NCBI GenBank assembly: GCA_028279655.1
Contig: JANQNH010000018.1
Span: forward strand, 310,001 to 374,000
Source: Candidatus Nanoarchaeia archaeon
GTDB taxonomy: Archaea > Nanobdellota > Nanobdellia > Woesearchaeales > JACPBV01
DNA: 64,000 nt
Direction: 5' to 3'
The position numbers and the translations under genes are program-made. This document shows positions 37,819 to 48,037 of the stretch, piece by piece (within the stretch, counting starts at the first letter, position 1; each line of letters opens with the position of its first letter). A model generated the notes under the pieces. The model searched no databases. It was given only the letters and a program-made list of their open reading frames with translations, and was not told the origin of the DNA.

Positions 37819-37971
37819 TCAGGAATTTTCCACCAGTTTAAAACTGGTGGCTGAAAACCAATCCCCATTTGGATTGTGAATAATTCCTGAACATGCTCAA
37901 GAACCACTGGCCATCCAAATTCAAGATGAAGCCTTCGCTTCATTCCACTGGTCTCTGACCGGTGGTTCTTG
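37819..37971. repeat. Multi-hairpin element C: two adjacent three-way-junction-like foldbacks in leader of secreted-protein operon
   Basis: tcaggaatt (37819-37827)/aattcctga (37882-37890) enclosing two hairpins; caagaaccactgg (37898-37910)/ccggtggttcttg (37959-37971) enclosing atgaagccttcgcttcat. Confidence 0.7.
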
Positions 37972-37996
37972 ACAAAATAAAAAGAGGTGGATATTT

Positions 37997-39067
37997 ATGC
38001 ACAATAGCTTTAGCTCTAAAAAAATCTTCTCTTTGATTATAGTGACATTGTTCTGCTCTGCTTTTCTAATAGTCAGTGCAATTGCAATAACAGGACAGAA
38101 CAAAAGAATAGATATATCTCTGGAGTATGGCTCTAAACCAGAATATGATCCGGATGATAATGGTGTTGAAACAGTCGGTAACATCATTGATTTTACTGTT
38201 GGGGGGTCTAGTTTTAACTGGGATGTTGATTATACCAGTGTATGCACGAAATGGAGCGTTAATACGGAAACAGCAGCCTGCTATGGAAGTATAGCCTGCT
38301 GTAACTTTATCTCCATGATATCTGAGAGTGTTAATTGGGATGATCCTTTCTACCTAAGCTATGGACGCCATGGTGCTTCTAATAGCAATATAGTGTCTGC
38401 TAAGGTGATACATGTGGATTATAGTTTGAATCCTGTGGATCCTTATGATGATATTGTTTATAGCAAGGAGAGTTTATTAAGCGCCAGTTTTGAGGAAACA
38501 GCTGAAAGTGAAGGAATTGCCTTGATGGAGCCTTTTGAGATATCTATTGAGAAAGAGGTTGACAAGTCTTCTTTAGGTAGTACGGTTCAATTTAGTGAGT
38601 TAGCTAATTGTAAAACCAGATATTGGGAAACAGAAGAGCCAGTAGTTGGTATGTGCCAGAAAGAGAAAACAAAAAAAGTTTGTGATGATGAACCAATAAA
38701 CCTCAGTTGTCATGAGGAGACGGTTTTTCGAGATTATAGCTGCATTACTGGAACAAAAGCAGTACTTCATACTGAAGAGACATGTGAATCTAAGGAACTG
38801 GAGATAACTAATGCTAATGAGAGGCTAAAGATAGATTTTGAGACTTGGGGGAAATGCACACCTATTGAGGAAGAAGAGGATTTAGTGGTTATCTGTGACA
38901 GCAAGTATGACGGCAATGGTGATGGGATCTGCCAGTCTGGTGAAAGTTGTATGAAGTTTATCATCTCAGAAAACTGGGTACAGCGTTATTTCAAGAATTC
39001 TAAGGATGTATTTACAAGCACTGATGAAAGCTTCTTTTTGGAGAAGCTGGAGGTGATGACAGAATGA
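37997..39067 (+). CDS. Secreted Cys-rich protein, unknown
   Basis: Signal peptide KKIFSLIIVTLFCSAFLIVSAIA; CDSKYDGNGDGICQSGESC; heads operon with 39064.. Confidence 0.7.
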   Translation: MHNSFSSKKIFSLIIVTLFCSAFLIVSAIAITGQNKRIDISLEYGSKPEYDPDDNGVETVGNIIDFTVGGSSFNWDVDYTSVCTKWSVNTETAACYGSIACCNFISMISESVNWDDPFYLSYGRHGASNSNIVSAKVIHVDYSLNPVDPYDDIVYSKESLLSASFEETAESEGIALMEPFEISIEKEVDKSSLGSTVQFSELANCKTRYWETEEPVVGMCQKEKTKKVCDDEPINLSCHEETVFRDYSCITGTKAVLHTEETCESKELEITNANERLKIDFETWGKCTPIEEEEDLVVICDSKYDGNGDGICQSGESCMKFIISENWVQRYFKNSKDVFTSTDESFFLEKLEVMTE

Positions 39068-40398
39068 AGAAAGCAGTTATTGCGGTAATTCTGGTTTTAT
39101 TCTCTTTGACTATTGCGAGTGGTGTTTTTGCAGAGGATTGGTCTTTCAATAGTGAAGATTACTATAATTATAACACGAGCTCATATGTGGTGGATGGGAT
39201 AGATCTAAGTAATACAGGACCTAATGGAAATATAGGAGTAAATGGGGCTCTCTTGTCTAGTACTGGATGGTCTAGCGTAAACTCTTATTCTAATGCTCAG
39301 TATACAACTGGAAATATATCTATGCTGGTATCAGCAGCAGACCTATACTTAAAATCTAATGTTAGCTATACAGGAATAGCAATGTCTAGTGTATACTGTA
39401 CAGCTTCGGATTGTGGTTTTGGGTGGTATATAATGTATAACTCTGGCACAAGCCAGACACATAAATTTGATAATAGCGGAGGAAAGTTAAGAGCTTGCGG
39501 TTACGAATCGGATAATAGTTCGTGGTCATGCCAGTTTTGTGCAGATCCCCTCCCTACGAACACATGGTTTAACACCTCATTTGAATACAATGGTTCTGAT
39601 AAAGTAGTTCTTTCCTACAACGGTGCTCCATGCCTAACTTTTAATAACAAGCACCATGAAATTGACAGGCTTAATTTCTATAATGGAGATACCTCCAGTT
39701 ATTATCTTGATAATGTTTGGATGTCGAATAATGCTCCTAGGCCCCAGATACCAGGCACTACACCGCCTGCTTTCCTTAATATGAACTGTACATCTTGTGA
39801 TGTACCCTATGGAGATTCTAATCCTCCTTACGAAACAGGGGATACTACACCTACATTTAGTTTTGAAACTGACAAAAATACCTGGTGTAGGATAGGTGAT
39901 GATGATCTGGGTTATGATGATCTTGGTGCTGAAAGAGACTGTAATTCCGGTGAGGGAGGTATGGGGCCACACATCTGCACACTAGATGTTGAAGATGAAC
40001 TTAAACTTACAACTACGGATTATGCTTACATCAGCTGTAGGGACGTGGATAATAACTCAAATACTACAACTTTAGAGATGAGGATCACTGGAATACAATG
40101 TAATGCAAGTTATGCAATAGAAAAAGGGATAGCAATAAGCATACCAAGTGCAGAAATATATACCAGCCAGAAGGTTTATGTTAGGACTACTAACGATAAT
40201 CAGGCTTTGGCTACATTTGACAAAGTGGCTATCTATGGAAGTCAGAGGTGGGCCTTCAACTATATCTCAGAGAATGAGAGCAGTATCCAACCTTTTTACA
40301 ACCTCACACCAGTATTTTACTTTTTGGAGTTGTTTAATATTTCAAGCCTTAATTTGATCAACACGGTGAGCGGATTTATCAACTCAACAAAGACTTAA
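39064..40398 (+). CDS. Secreted protein with N-terminal signal peptide, possible concanavalin/LamG-like region
   Basis: MKKAVIAVILVLFSLTIASGVFAEDWSF; LSYNGAPCLTFNNKHHEIDRLNFYNGDTSSYYLDNVWM. Confidence 0.65.
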   Translation: MKKAVIAVILVLFSLTIASGVFAEDWSFNSEDYYNYNTSSYVVDGIDLSNTGPNGNIGVNGALLSSTGWSSVNSYSNAQYTTGNISMLVSAADLYLKSNVSYTGIAMSSVYCTASDCGFGWYIMYNSGTSQTHKFDNSGGKLRACGYESDNSSWSCQFCADPLPTNTWFNTSFEYNGSDKVVLSYNGAPCLTFNNKHHEIDRLNFYNGDTSSYYLDNVWMSNNAPRPQIPGTTPPAFLNMNCTSCDVPYGDSNPPYETGDTTPTFSFETDKNTWCRIGDDDLGYDDLGAERDCNSGEGGMGPHICTLDVEDELKLTTTDYAYISCRDVDNNSNTTTLEMRITGIQCNASYAIEKGIAISIPSAEIYTSQKVYVRTTNDNQALATFDKVAIYGSQRWAFNYISENESSIQPFYNLTPVFYFLELFNISSLNLINTVSGFINSTKT

Positions 40399-40399
40399 G

Positions 40400-43300
40400 A
40401 TGAATAAGAAATTTTATATCCCGGTATTATGTCTTATCTTATGCAGTATTTCTATTTATGCAGCTAATGATGACTATAAGCCATACCTTCATAAAGCATC
40501 TGTTCCAGAGCATCCTAAATTGGAGTTGTATGGCCAGTACAAGACCAATCTCTTTCCTGGTGCTGCTACCTATGCCTATAACATTGAAGTTCCAAAAGGG
40601 ACTAATGGTTTGACACCTTCTTTGTCAATCTCTTATAACAGCCAGATAGTAAATCAAAGGCCAGGCATACTAGGGGCAGGGTGGCTTTTAACCCAAAATT
40701 ATATGTATAGAGATGTTAATTCAACCCTGAATGATACTTCTGATGATATATTCAAATTGGTACTTAACAATGTTCAATATGAATTAGTATACTTTCCTTC
40801 TGATGGACTGTATCGCACCAAAATTGAGTCATATATGATAATTGAAAAACTATCGGATACTGATGAATATTGGCAGGTTACATCCAAGGATGGCACTTTA
40901 TTCAGGTTTGGTTATAACTCTGATTCTGAGCTAACTTCCAATTCAGGGTATGATTATGCTACCAAATGGAGTCTGGACTTAGTTGAAGACCTGCACGGAA
41001 ATAAGATATATTACTCATATCTTGAGGATCCCTTTATTAATGATTCTGGAACAGTCTATCTAAGCGATATTTCTTATAATACAAATGGCGAAAGGCAAGT
41101 TAGTTTCGTTTACGAGGATTTTGATCGTCCTGATGAGAGACTAGTTTATGATAACGGAAACAGGCTTTTAGAGAGTAGAAGACTAAAGGATATAAATGTC
41201 ATTGCTAATGGAGAGATCGTAAGAAGATATAATCTTGACTATGCCAGCCTTAATCAAGAGAATTCTCTCACTTCTCTTTCTTCAGTAAAGGCATATGGCT
41301 CAGACAACTCCACCTTATTTCATGATATCAGCTTTGAGTACTTTTCTGATAAACCTGGCTATACCCTAAAAAACTACAGTTATGAATCGCCAGAAATATT
41401 CTCAGATCACCTCCATAATGATTTTGGTGTTAGAGCTACTGACGTAAATAATGATGGTTTTGTTGATATTGTAAAGGCAAGAACAACAGGAAGTGATAAA
41501 AAAACATATATCAATGACAAGGAAGGCAACTGGACTGAAGTATCCTGGTTTGTTTCTCCAGAGTACATAGTTGATGTTAAAGACAAAGACTGCGGATTCA
41601 GATTTGTTGATCTTAACAGCGACGGTTTTACTGATATTCTTTATAGCAATGATTCAACTCAAAAGGCCTATCTTAACAACGGTACAGGCTGGAACTATAA
41701 TAGCCTATGGGACCCTCCTTTGCATTTTGTACAGGAAGAAAAGGATAAGGCAGTGCGATTGGTCGACTTTAATGGAGATGGAAGAGTAGACCTGATAAAA
41801 GCACATACAGGCAATACCAGCGCTTTTTTGAATAATGGATCTGGGTGGAGTGATGTAAGTGATATATGGAAAAGCCCTATTAATATCATCCATGATGAAA
41901 ATTATAATGGTGTAAGGTTTATCGACATTAATGGAGACGGGCTGCAGGATATCATTAAAAATGCTGATTCTGTTCCTGGTGCCTGGCTTAATAATGGTTC
42001 TGGATGGACAGATTACCCAGATTATTATCCTCCAACTACTTTTGTTAAATCCCTGGAAGGAGAGAAGGGTATCAGATTCACTGATGTTAACGGAGATGGT
42101 CTGCCTGATCTAATAGTAGACTATGAGAACGATACATCAACAAACAAGTCTGCATACATAAATAATGGAAATGGGTGGACATTGAATAGTGATTGGCAGT
42201 CAGATACACCGTTCACTAAGGACGGCTTTAATATTGGCAGAAGATTAGGAGATCTAAATGGAGACGGAACTGCTGACATCCTGGTATCTCACACTTATGT
42301 GCAGGGAAGTGACGAAACATTTACCTACCTGAAGAATTCCTCAACTTCTTATCTTCTAAAAAGAATAGTTAATGAGTATGGAGGTATTGTTGAGATAGAT
42401 TATTCTGCCTCTACTTCATATAATAACTCTGCTTTAGGAAATAGCACACTGGGATTTAATATATGGATTGTTGCTAATGTTTCCCATAATAATTCTTTAT
42501 CTGATGATCTTGGTTCTTTGGGCAATTATTCTTATTCTTACTTTGGAGGCAAGCATGATTATTCCCTGGGAGAGTTTATGGGATTTAACATCGTTAATGA
42601 GACAAGGCCTGATGGCTCAATGGTTAGCCATTATTTCCACCAGGATGATGCTCTGAAAGGAAAAGAGTACAGGACTGAAGTTTATAATTCTAGTTTCTTT
42701 TTTTCAAAATCAGAGAACAGTTATAGCGATACAGACGGGATTAATTATGAGGTATTCCTGGATCATTCGGCAAATTATCTCTATGACACAAATCCTACTG
42801 CTGAAGTCACTAATGTTTCCTATGCTTATGATAGCTATGGAAATGTTGTTTTGAAGAATAATTATGGTGATGTTTCTTCTTCTGGGGATGAGAGGTATGA
42901 AAGCTATTCTTATGTTTACAATACCTCTATAGGGATAGTTGATAAGGTTGGCAGATATTCTCTTTATGAAGATGATAATCTTACACTAGCTAAAGAGACC
43001 CTTTATTATTATGATGGGTTGGATTATGGTGCTGTTCCAGTGAAGGGAGAATTGACTAAGGTTTCAGAGTGGAATAGCGATGGAGAGGATTCTATCACTT
43101 CATTTGAATATGATTCATATGGAAATGTTGTTAAGAAGACTGATCCTCTAGGCCATTCTACAAAATATACCTATGGTCTTAGAGATTTAACTTTTACCTA
43201 TGCTGATAGGGTAACTAATGCCTTGAGGCATAGGACTGATTATGAATATGATCTTGGAACTGGTAATCTTCTTTGGGAGGAGAAGAATAACATAAGGAAG

Positions 43301-46096
43301 AATTATGCTTATGATGTCTTTGGGAGGATCACTAAGGAGGTAATGCCTTATGACAGCTTTGAGATGCCTACAAAGGAATACAATTATTCTTTTGATGGCT
43401 CTTCTCCTGAGGTAATTAAGGTTAGTTTAAGAGAGCATGGTTCTGATACTGTTGATACTTACTATTACTATGATGGCTTTGCTAATCTGGTGCAGTTGAA
43501 GACTTCTATTGAAGATGATAAGGCTGTTACTAAAAATATATTTTATGATGGATTAGGTCGTGTAGAATCTGAACAGAATCCTTACAAAGAAAGCTTTTCA
43601 CCAGCTATTTCAACTCCATCTTCTACTATAGACAAAACATACTATACCTATGATGCATTAGACAGAGTAACCAAAGTAATCAACCCAGATGGAACAGAGA
43701 AGGAAATTGATTTCAATAAATACACAATAACAGATTATGACGAAAATGATAATAAGCATGAGTATAAGCTGGATGCACATGGAAGGATAATTAATGTAAT
43801 TGAATATAATATCAACCCAAACGCCAACAACACAGAAGAGATTTACAATACCTCTTATGAATATGACACAAATGATAACTTAATTAAAATAACAGATAAT
43901 GAAGGCAATGAATTCAAATTTACTTATGACAGCCTAGGAAGAAAAATAAAGCTGGATGATCCTGATCTAGGTGTATGGACTTATGCTTATGATGCTGCTG
44001 GTAATCTTATGGAGCAGAATGATTCTGTGGGGAATGTTATCACCATGAGTTATGATGCACTTAACAGAGTGCTCAACAAGAACTCCACTGATGTTAACAT
44101 TTCCTTTTCTTATGACACACAATATTATGGTACTTTGAGAAGTATAACCATGGGAGATGTTATTTTTAGATATACCTATGACAAAAGGATGAGAGTAACA
44201 AATGAAGAGGTTTATCTGAATGGCTCTTGGATTGAGACAGGGGTTTCATACGATTCTATGGACAGGATTGTTGAAAAGAGATTACCTTCTACTGATTTAG
44301 AATATTACTATAACAAGCAGGGAAAAGTAAGCAATATAAGTGATTTTATCAGTTCTGCACACTATAATGCCTTTGGTTCTATATCTAATAGAACCTATGA
44401 TAATAACTTAGTTACTAAATTCTCCTATACAGCTTCAAATAACAGATTAACCAACATTCAAACAACTTCCTTACAAAATCTGGCATATACCTATGATGAT
44501 GTTGGGAATATCATGTCAATCAATGATTCTGTTGCTGATAGAGTATATAGGATGGGATATGATGGATTAGACAGGCTGATCAATACTACCATAAACAGAG
44601 AGGTATACAGGTATGAATATGACTCTATAGGCAATATCAAGAAGATAGTAAGGGGGGATTCTGCTAAGAGGTTGCTTTATGAAGGGGGTATTCCACATGC
44701 TCCCTCTAATGTGATGGATATTGACTCTGGCGCAGGTGTTTATTCTATCAAGAGCATAAACGAATCAACAAAAGATAGAACCATTGAATTCTACCTGATT
44801 AATGAGAAGAATTTCAGCCTTACAGCAGTCAATTGGAGTGTTGATTTTGGGGATGGCAATGTAGTTAATTCTCCATCCCCTGTTGATATCTCAGGTGGTA
44901 TTGTAAGAGTAATAGCTGAGAATAGCTATGGTGCAGGAGGAGATTATACAGTCAATGTTACCAGTGATCATGACTGGAGTTTGTCAGAGGATAAGTTTGG
45001 TGTTAAGGTTAAATCTCTTGAGTTGATTAATAATGACAAGACAGAGTGTGCTATTAAGCTTGTGATAGGCAATGACCTGGATGTGACTGCAAATAATGTT
45101 AACTGGGAGTGTGATACTGGTAATAAGTCCTCTTCTGTTTTGACTATAGCTGGGAATTCAAATGAAACAGTTTTTATTGATTATAACTATTCTTCGGTTG
45201 GGGATAAGATTTTGGTTTGTAATGTTAGCTCTTCTGAGGGAGCTGATAATAAGACAATTGATTTTGAGTTGAAAGGGTTGAAGATACAGAACTTTACTCT
45301 AACAGATTTAGGTATGGCAACGCAGGGGGTTGAGTTTAATATCTACAATCATTATTATCCTCTGGATGTTACATGGGTGATTGATTCTGATGGACAGACA
45401 TTTACAAATAGTGTAAGTTTAGGTACAAATGAATCCTCTTTAGTAAGCCAGGACATAACCTACACAACAGATGGAGATAAAAGAGTTAATGTTACTGCTT
45501 ATTCTGGCTCAATAAGAGATACTGAGGAATATGACTTTGAGACAAATGCTTTTGATATTGATAGATATACTAGGCTTGATTATAACACTACTAGGAAGAT
45601 TATTTCTTTTATCATTACAAATCAATGGCCTCAGAACCTTTCTACAAGCTGGAATATAACAGATCCTTCGCTAAAAAATACTACTTCCCTTATGCAAAAC
45701 GATACATTGATGGTTCTTTTAGAGACAAATTACACAACAGAAGGGAAGAAAGAACCTTCTGTCAATGTCTATTCTTCTGGACTATTAACCACACTAAATG
45801 ATTGGTTTAATATTTATATAGTTGAGATGCTGGATTTACAGGTGTTGAAAGAAGGAATTGGCAGCACCATATCAGAAATAACTGCTAGAAGCGATACTGG
45901 GAATAATACTATTTCATGGCAATTGGATACTGGATATGAGAATCTAACTTCTTCTCAGACCATCTCCATAAATGAAACTGATAGGCTGCTAATATTTGTA
46001 GAGCATAACTATTCTTCATCTGGTATTTACAAAACCAACGCTTCGGTCAATACCTCATCTAACCAAGATCATGCTAGTGGAGTTGTGGTAACATGA
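40400..46096 (+). CDS. Giant secreted SpvB/VCBS/YD-repeat (Tc-toxin B / Rhs-like) protein
   Basis: Signal peptide; SpvB-like YNIEVPKGTNGLTPSLSISYNSQ...GILGAGWLL; six (D/N)xNxDGxxD VCBS-type repeats; many YD repeats (YDALDRVTKV, YDSLGRKIKL, YDAAGNLMEQ); five C-terminal Ig-like repeats. Confidence 0.9.
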   Translation: MNKKFYIPVLCLILCSISIYAANDDYKPYLHKASVPEHPKLELYGQYKTNLFPGAATYAYNIEVPKGTNGLTPSLSISYNSQIVNQRPGILGAGWLLTQNYMYRDVNSTLNDTSDDIFKLVLNNVQYELVYFPSDGLYRTKIESYMIIEKLSDTDEYWQVTSKDGTLFRFGYNSDSELTSNSGYDYATKWSLDLVEDLHGNKIYYSYLEDPFINDSGTVYLSDISYNTNGERQVSFVYEDFDRPDERLVYDNGNRLLESRRLKDINVIANGEIVRRYNLDYASLNQENSLTSLSSVKAYGSDNSTLFHDISFEYFSDKPGYTLKNYSYESPEIFSDHLHNDFGVRATDVNNDGFVDIVKARTTGSDKKTYINDKEGNWTEVSWFVSPEYIVDVKDKDCGFRFVDLNSDGFTDILYSNDSTQKAYLNNGTGWNYNSLWDPPLHFVQEEKDKAVRLVDFNGDGRVDLIKAHTGNTSAFLNNGSGWSDVSDIWKSPINIIHDENYNGVRFIDINGDGLQDIIKNADSVPGAWLNNGSGWTDYPDYYPPTTFVKSLEGEKGIRFTDVNGDGLPDLIVDYENDTSTNKSAYINNGNGWTLNSDWQSDTPFTKDGFNIGRRLGDLNGDGTADILVSHTYVQGSDETFTYLKNSSTSYLLKRIVNEYGGIVEIDYSASTSYNNSALGNSTLGFNIWIVANVSHNNSLSDDLGSLGNYSYSYFGGKHDYSLGEFMGFNIVNETRPDGSMVSHYFHQDDALKGKEYRTEVYNSSFFFSKSENSYSDTDGINYEVFLDHSANYLYDTNPTAEVTNVSYAYDSYGNVVLKNNYGDVSSSGDERYESYSYVYNTSIGIVDKVGRYSLYEDDNLTLAKETLYYYDGLDYGAVPVKGELTKVSEWNSDGEDSITSFEYDSYGNVVKKTDPLGHSTKYTYGLRDLTFTYADRVTNALRHRTDYEYDLGTGNLLWEEKNNIRKNYAYDVFGRITKEVMPYDSFEMPTKEYNYSFDGSSPEVIKVSLREHGSDTVDTYYYYDGFANLVQLKTSIEDDKAVTKNIFYDGLGRVESEQNPYKESFSPAISTPSSTIDKTYYTYDALDRVTKVINPDGTEKEIDFNKYTITDYDENDNKHEYKLDAHGRIINVIEYNINPNANNTEEIYNTSYEYDTNDNLIKITDNEGNEFKFTYDSLGRKIKLDDPDLGVWTYAYDAAGNLMEQNDSVGNVITMSYDALNRVLNKNSTDVNISFSYDTQYYGTLRSITMGDVIFRYTYDKRMRVTNEEVYLNGSWIETGVSYDSMDRIVEKRLPSTDLEYYYNKQGKVSNISDFISSAHYNAFGSISNRTYDNNLVTKFSYTASNNRLTNIQTTSLQNLAYTYDDVGNIMSINDSVADRVYRMGYDGLDRLINTTINREVYRYEYDSIGNIKKIVRGDSAKRLLYEGGIPHAPSNVMDIDSGAGVYSIKSINESTKDRTIEFYLINEKNFSLTAVNWSVDFGDGNVVNSPSPVDISGGIVRVIAENSYGAGGDYTVNVTSDHDWSLSEDKFGVKVKSLELINNDKTECAIKLVIGNDLDVTANNVNWECDTGNKSSSVLTIAGNSNETVFIDYNYSSVGDKILVCNVSSSEGADNKTIDFELKGLKIQNFTLTDLGMATQGVEFNIYNHYYPLDVTWVIDSDGQTFTNSVSLGTNESSLVSQDITYTTDGDKRVNVTAYSGSIRDTEEYDFETNAFDIDRYTRLDYNTTRKIISFIITNQWPQNLSTSWNITDPSLKNTTSLMQNDTLMVLLETNYTTEGKKEPSVNVYSSGLLTTLNDWFNIYIVEMLDLQVLKEGIGSTISEITARSDTGNNTISWQLDTGYENLTSSQTISINETDRLLIFVEHNYSSSGIYKTNASVNTSSNQDHASGVVVT

Positions 46097-47364
46097 AGAA
46101 ACTCTATTTAATCAATATTACAGTCTTCATGGCATCTCTTATAGTGCTGCTTCCAGTCTGCTTTGCAGACTCTATTTCGTTAACTTACGATGATAATGGC
46201 AATCTTGTTACTGGTGATGGGTTTTATCGTGAGTATAACTCTTTAAATCAACTTTGGAAGGTTTATAATGGTTCAGATACATCTGGAAATCTTCTCCAAG
46301 AGTACGTCATGCATCCAACAGAGGAAAGAGTATTAGTTAAGAAGGTTTACTATACAAATGAATCACTTAAAGAGACAGTTTACTATGTAAATGATGAGTT
46401 TGTTAGGGTGATTAATAGTTCTGGGACTTATGATACTACTTATGTAAAACATGAGGGGCAGAGGATAGGCGAATTGAAACCAGACGGTACAAAACAGTTT
46501 AACCATCCAGACATGCTTGGTAGCAGTCATTTAGTTACGAATGAACTCGGAGAAGGTATATCAAACTTTAGCCAAACACCATACGGTGTAATACTTGATA
46601 GTGAGAATGTTTCGAGGTATAGTTATACCGGCCAGGAATACGACGATGTTATTGAAGATTATGATTATCATGCGAGAAGGTATAAGGCTGATTTGGGGAA
46701 GTTTACTAGTCCAGACCCCATTATAGCAGATCCTTATAATCCACAATTACTAAATTCATATGCCTATACTATAAATAATCCATATATTTATGTAGATCCA
46801 GATGGAAAGAAAATAGAAAGGTGTTTTAGTGAAACGAGGTTTTTTGGTAAGACTGGTGCTCATGCTTACTTACGTGTTACTCCAGACAATCCAGAAGATT
46901 TTCCTGGTAAGGGTGAGCAGTGGATAATCGAAGGAATGCCAGATTGGGAGAGCGGAAAATTAATAATCCGAAATGTGGCAGGAGATGACTTAGGAAGAAA
47001 GATTATGGGTGAACCGAAGACAATTTTTAGACCAGCTGGGATGAGTGATACAGAACATATAAAATTACTTGAAAAACTAGTAGACGAATATATGGCATTA
47101 CCTGATGATGAAAAATTGGATTATAAATGGAGTGGAGGGGATGGAGTAACCAGCGGAAATTCCAATGTAGCAGCAAGATCCCTTATAAAAGCAATTGCTG
47201 CTTTTTTAAGCATAAGTGATTATTCCGCAGATTGGTGGATAAATGCCCCAGGATACAATACAATTAGCGATAAAATAGGCGGAAAAGGCGGTAATGTAGT
47301 GGTTATAGGGGATGAAGATAGTGTTACAATAATCTGCATTGGGTGCTATATCATAATGGAGTAA
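46093..47364 (+). CDS. Separately secreted RHS-core tip protein with variable C-terminal domain
   Basis: Signal peptide MKKLYLINITVFMASLIVLLPVCFA; YDDNGNLVTGDGFYREYNSLNQL; YSYTGQEYDDVIEDYDYHARRYKADLGKFTSPDPI...NPYIYVDPDGKK. Confidence 0.88.
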   Translation: MKKLYLINITVFMASLIVLLPVCFADSISLTYDDNGNLVTGDGFYREYNSLNQLWKVYNGSDTSGNLLQEYVMHPTEERVLVKKVYYTNESLKETVYYVNDEFVRVINSSGTYDTTYVKHEGQRIGELKPDGTKQFNHPDMLGSSHLVTNELGEGISNFSQTPYGVILDSENVSRYSYTGQEYDDVIEDYDYHARRYKADLGKFTSPDPIIADPYNPQLLNSYAYTINNPYIYVDPDGKKIERCFSETRFFGKTGAHAYLRVTPDNPEDFPGKGEQWIIEGMPDWESGKLIIRNVAGDDLGRKIMGEPKTIFRPAGMSDTEHIKLLEKLVDEYMALPDDEKLDYKWSGGDGVTSGNSNVAARSLIKAIAAFLSISDYSADWWINAPGYNTISDKIGGKGGNVVVIGDEDSVTIICIGCYIIME

Positions 47365-47429
47365 CAATGTTGATATAATAGAAAAAATAAATGTCTAAAT
47401 ATGATTTCATGGAAAAGTTTTTATAATAC

Positions 47430-47906
47430 ATGGTTTATAAACTAAATTATAAGATGAAAAACCCTCTTGCTTTTCTAGGTAAGATAATGAAGGAGCTAGC
47501 ATTGATATATGTAGCTTCATATATTGCCTACGTTTTGAGTGTTATTGTTGTCTATTTTGTGGCACCTTCACAATTAGAGGTCGGTTACTCATTAACATCT
47601 TACTTTCAGATGGGATTAGTGGTTAGTATTGAATCATTGATATTATTTGCAATAGCATACTATTTACTTAAATCATTCAAATTATTAGATTTGGAATTAT
47701 ACTTTGTATTAATAGCCGTTATCATATCAATATTTGTTGATACGGTCTCGTATGGGTATTTGAACTCAATTTTTTTTGGTAGTTTTAGGAGCTTTAAACC
47801 TTGGCTTCCTTGGGTATATGCTATTGTGTTATATGCTGCAATCCTATACCTCATGGTTCCAATTCAGAGGAAACTAAATAGTTTAAATAAAAAGAGTAGC
47901 AAGTAG
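47430..47906 (+). CDS. 158-aa polytopic membrane protein, candidate immunity protein
   Basis: About four TM segments; immediately downstream of RHS tip. Confidence 0.5.
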   Translation: MVYKLNYKMKNPLAFLGKIMKELALIYVASYIAYVLSVIVVYFVAPSQLEVGYSLTSYFQMGLVVSIESLILFAIAYYLLKSFKLLDLELYFVLIAVIISIFVDTVSYGYLNSIFFGSFRSFKPWLPWVYAIVLYAAILYLMVPIQRKLNSLNKKSSK

Positions 47907-48037
47907 TGGCAAATATACTATTTCTAAATCAATCTGCTCTGATTATCCCTATTAAACCATGCATCCTCCGATTCTGTATATCAACCCTTATACACCAATA
48001 AATTATCAAATATAGCTAAAGCTAGGAATATACTTTT

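Noticed and set aside
40400-46096. SpvB-like gene as an ADP-ribosyltransferase
   Set aside because: Only the SpvB-type N-terminal region and VCBS/YD repeats are seen; no ART motif at the C-terminus
47907-48037. Possible start and signal peptide for the second RHS tip
   Set aside because: In-frame stop at 48023 and no start codon between it and the homologous region; AT-rich non-coding appearance
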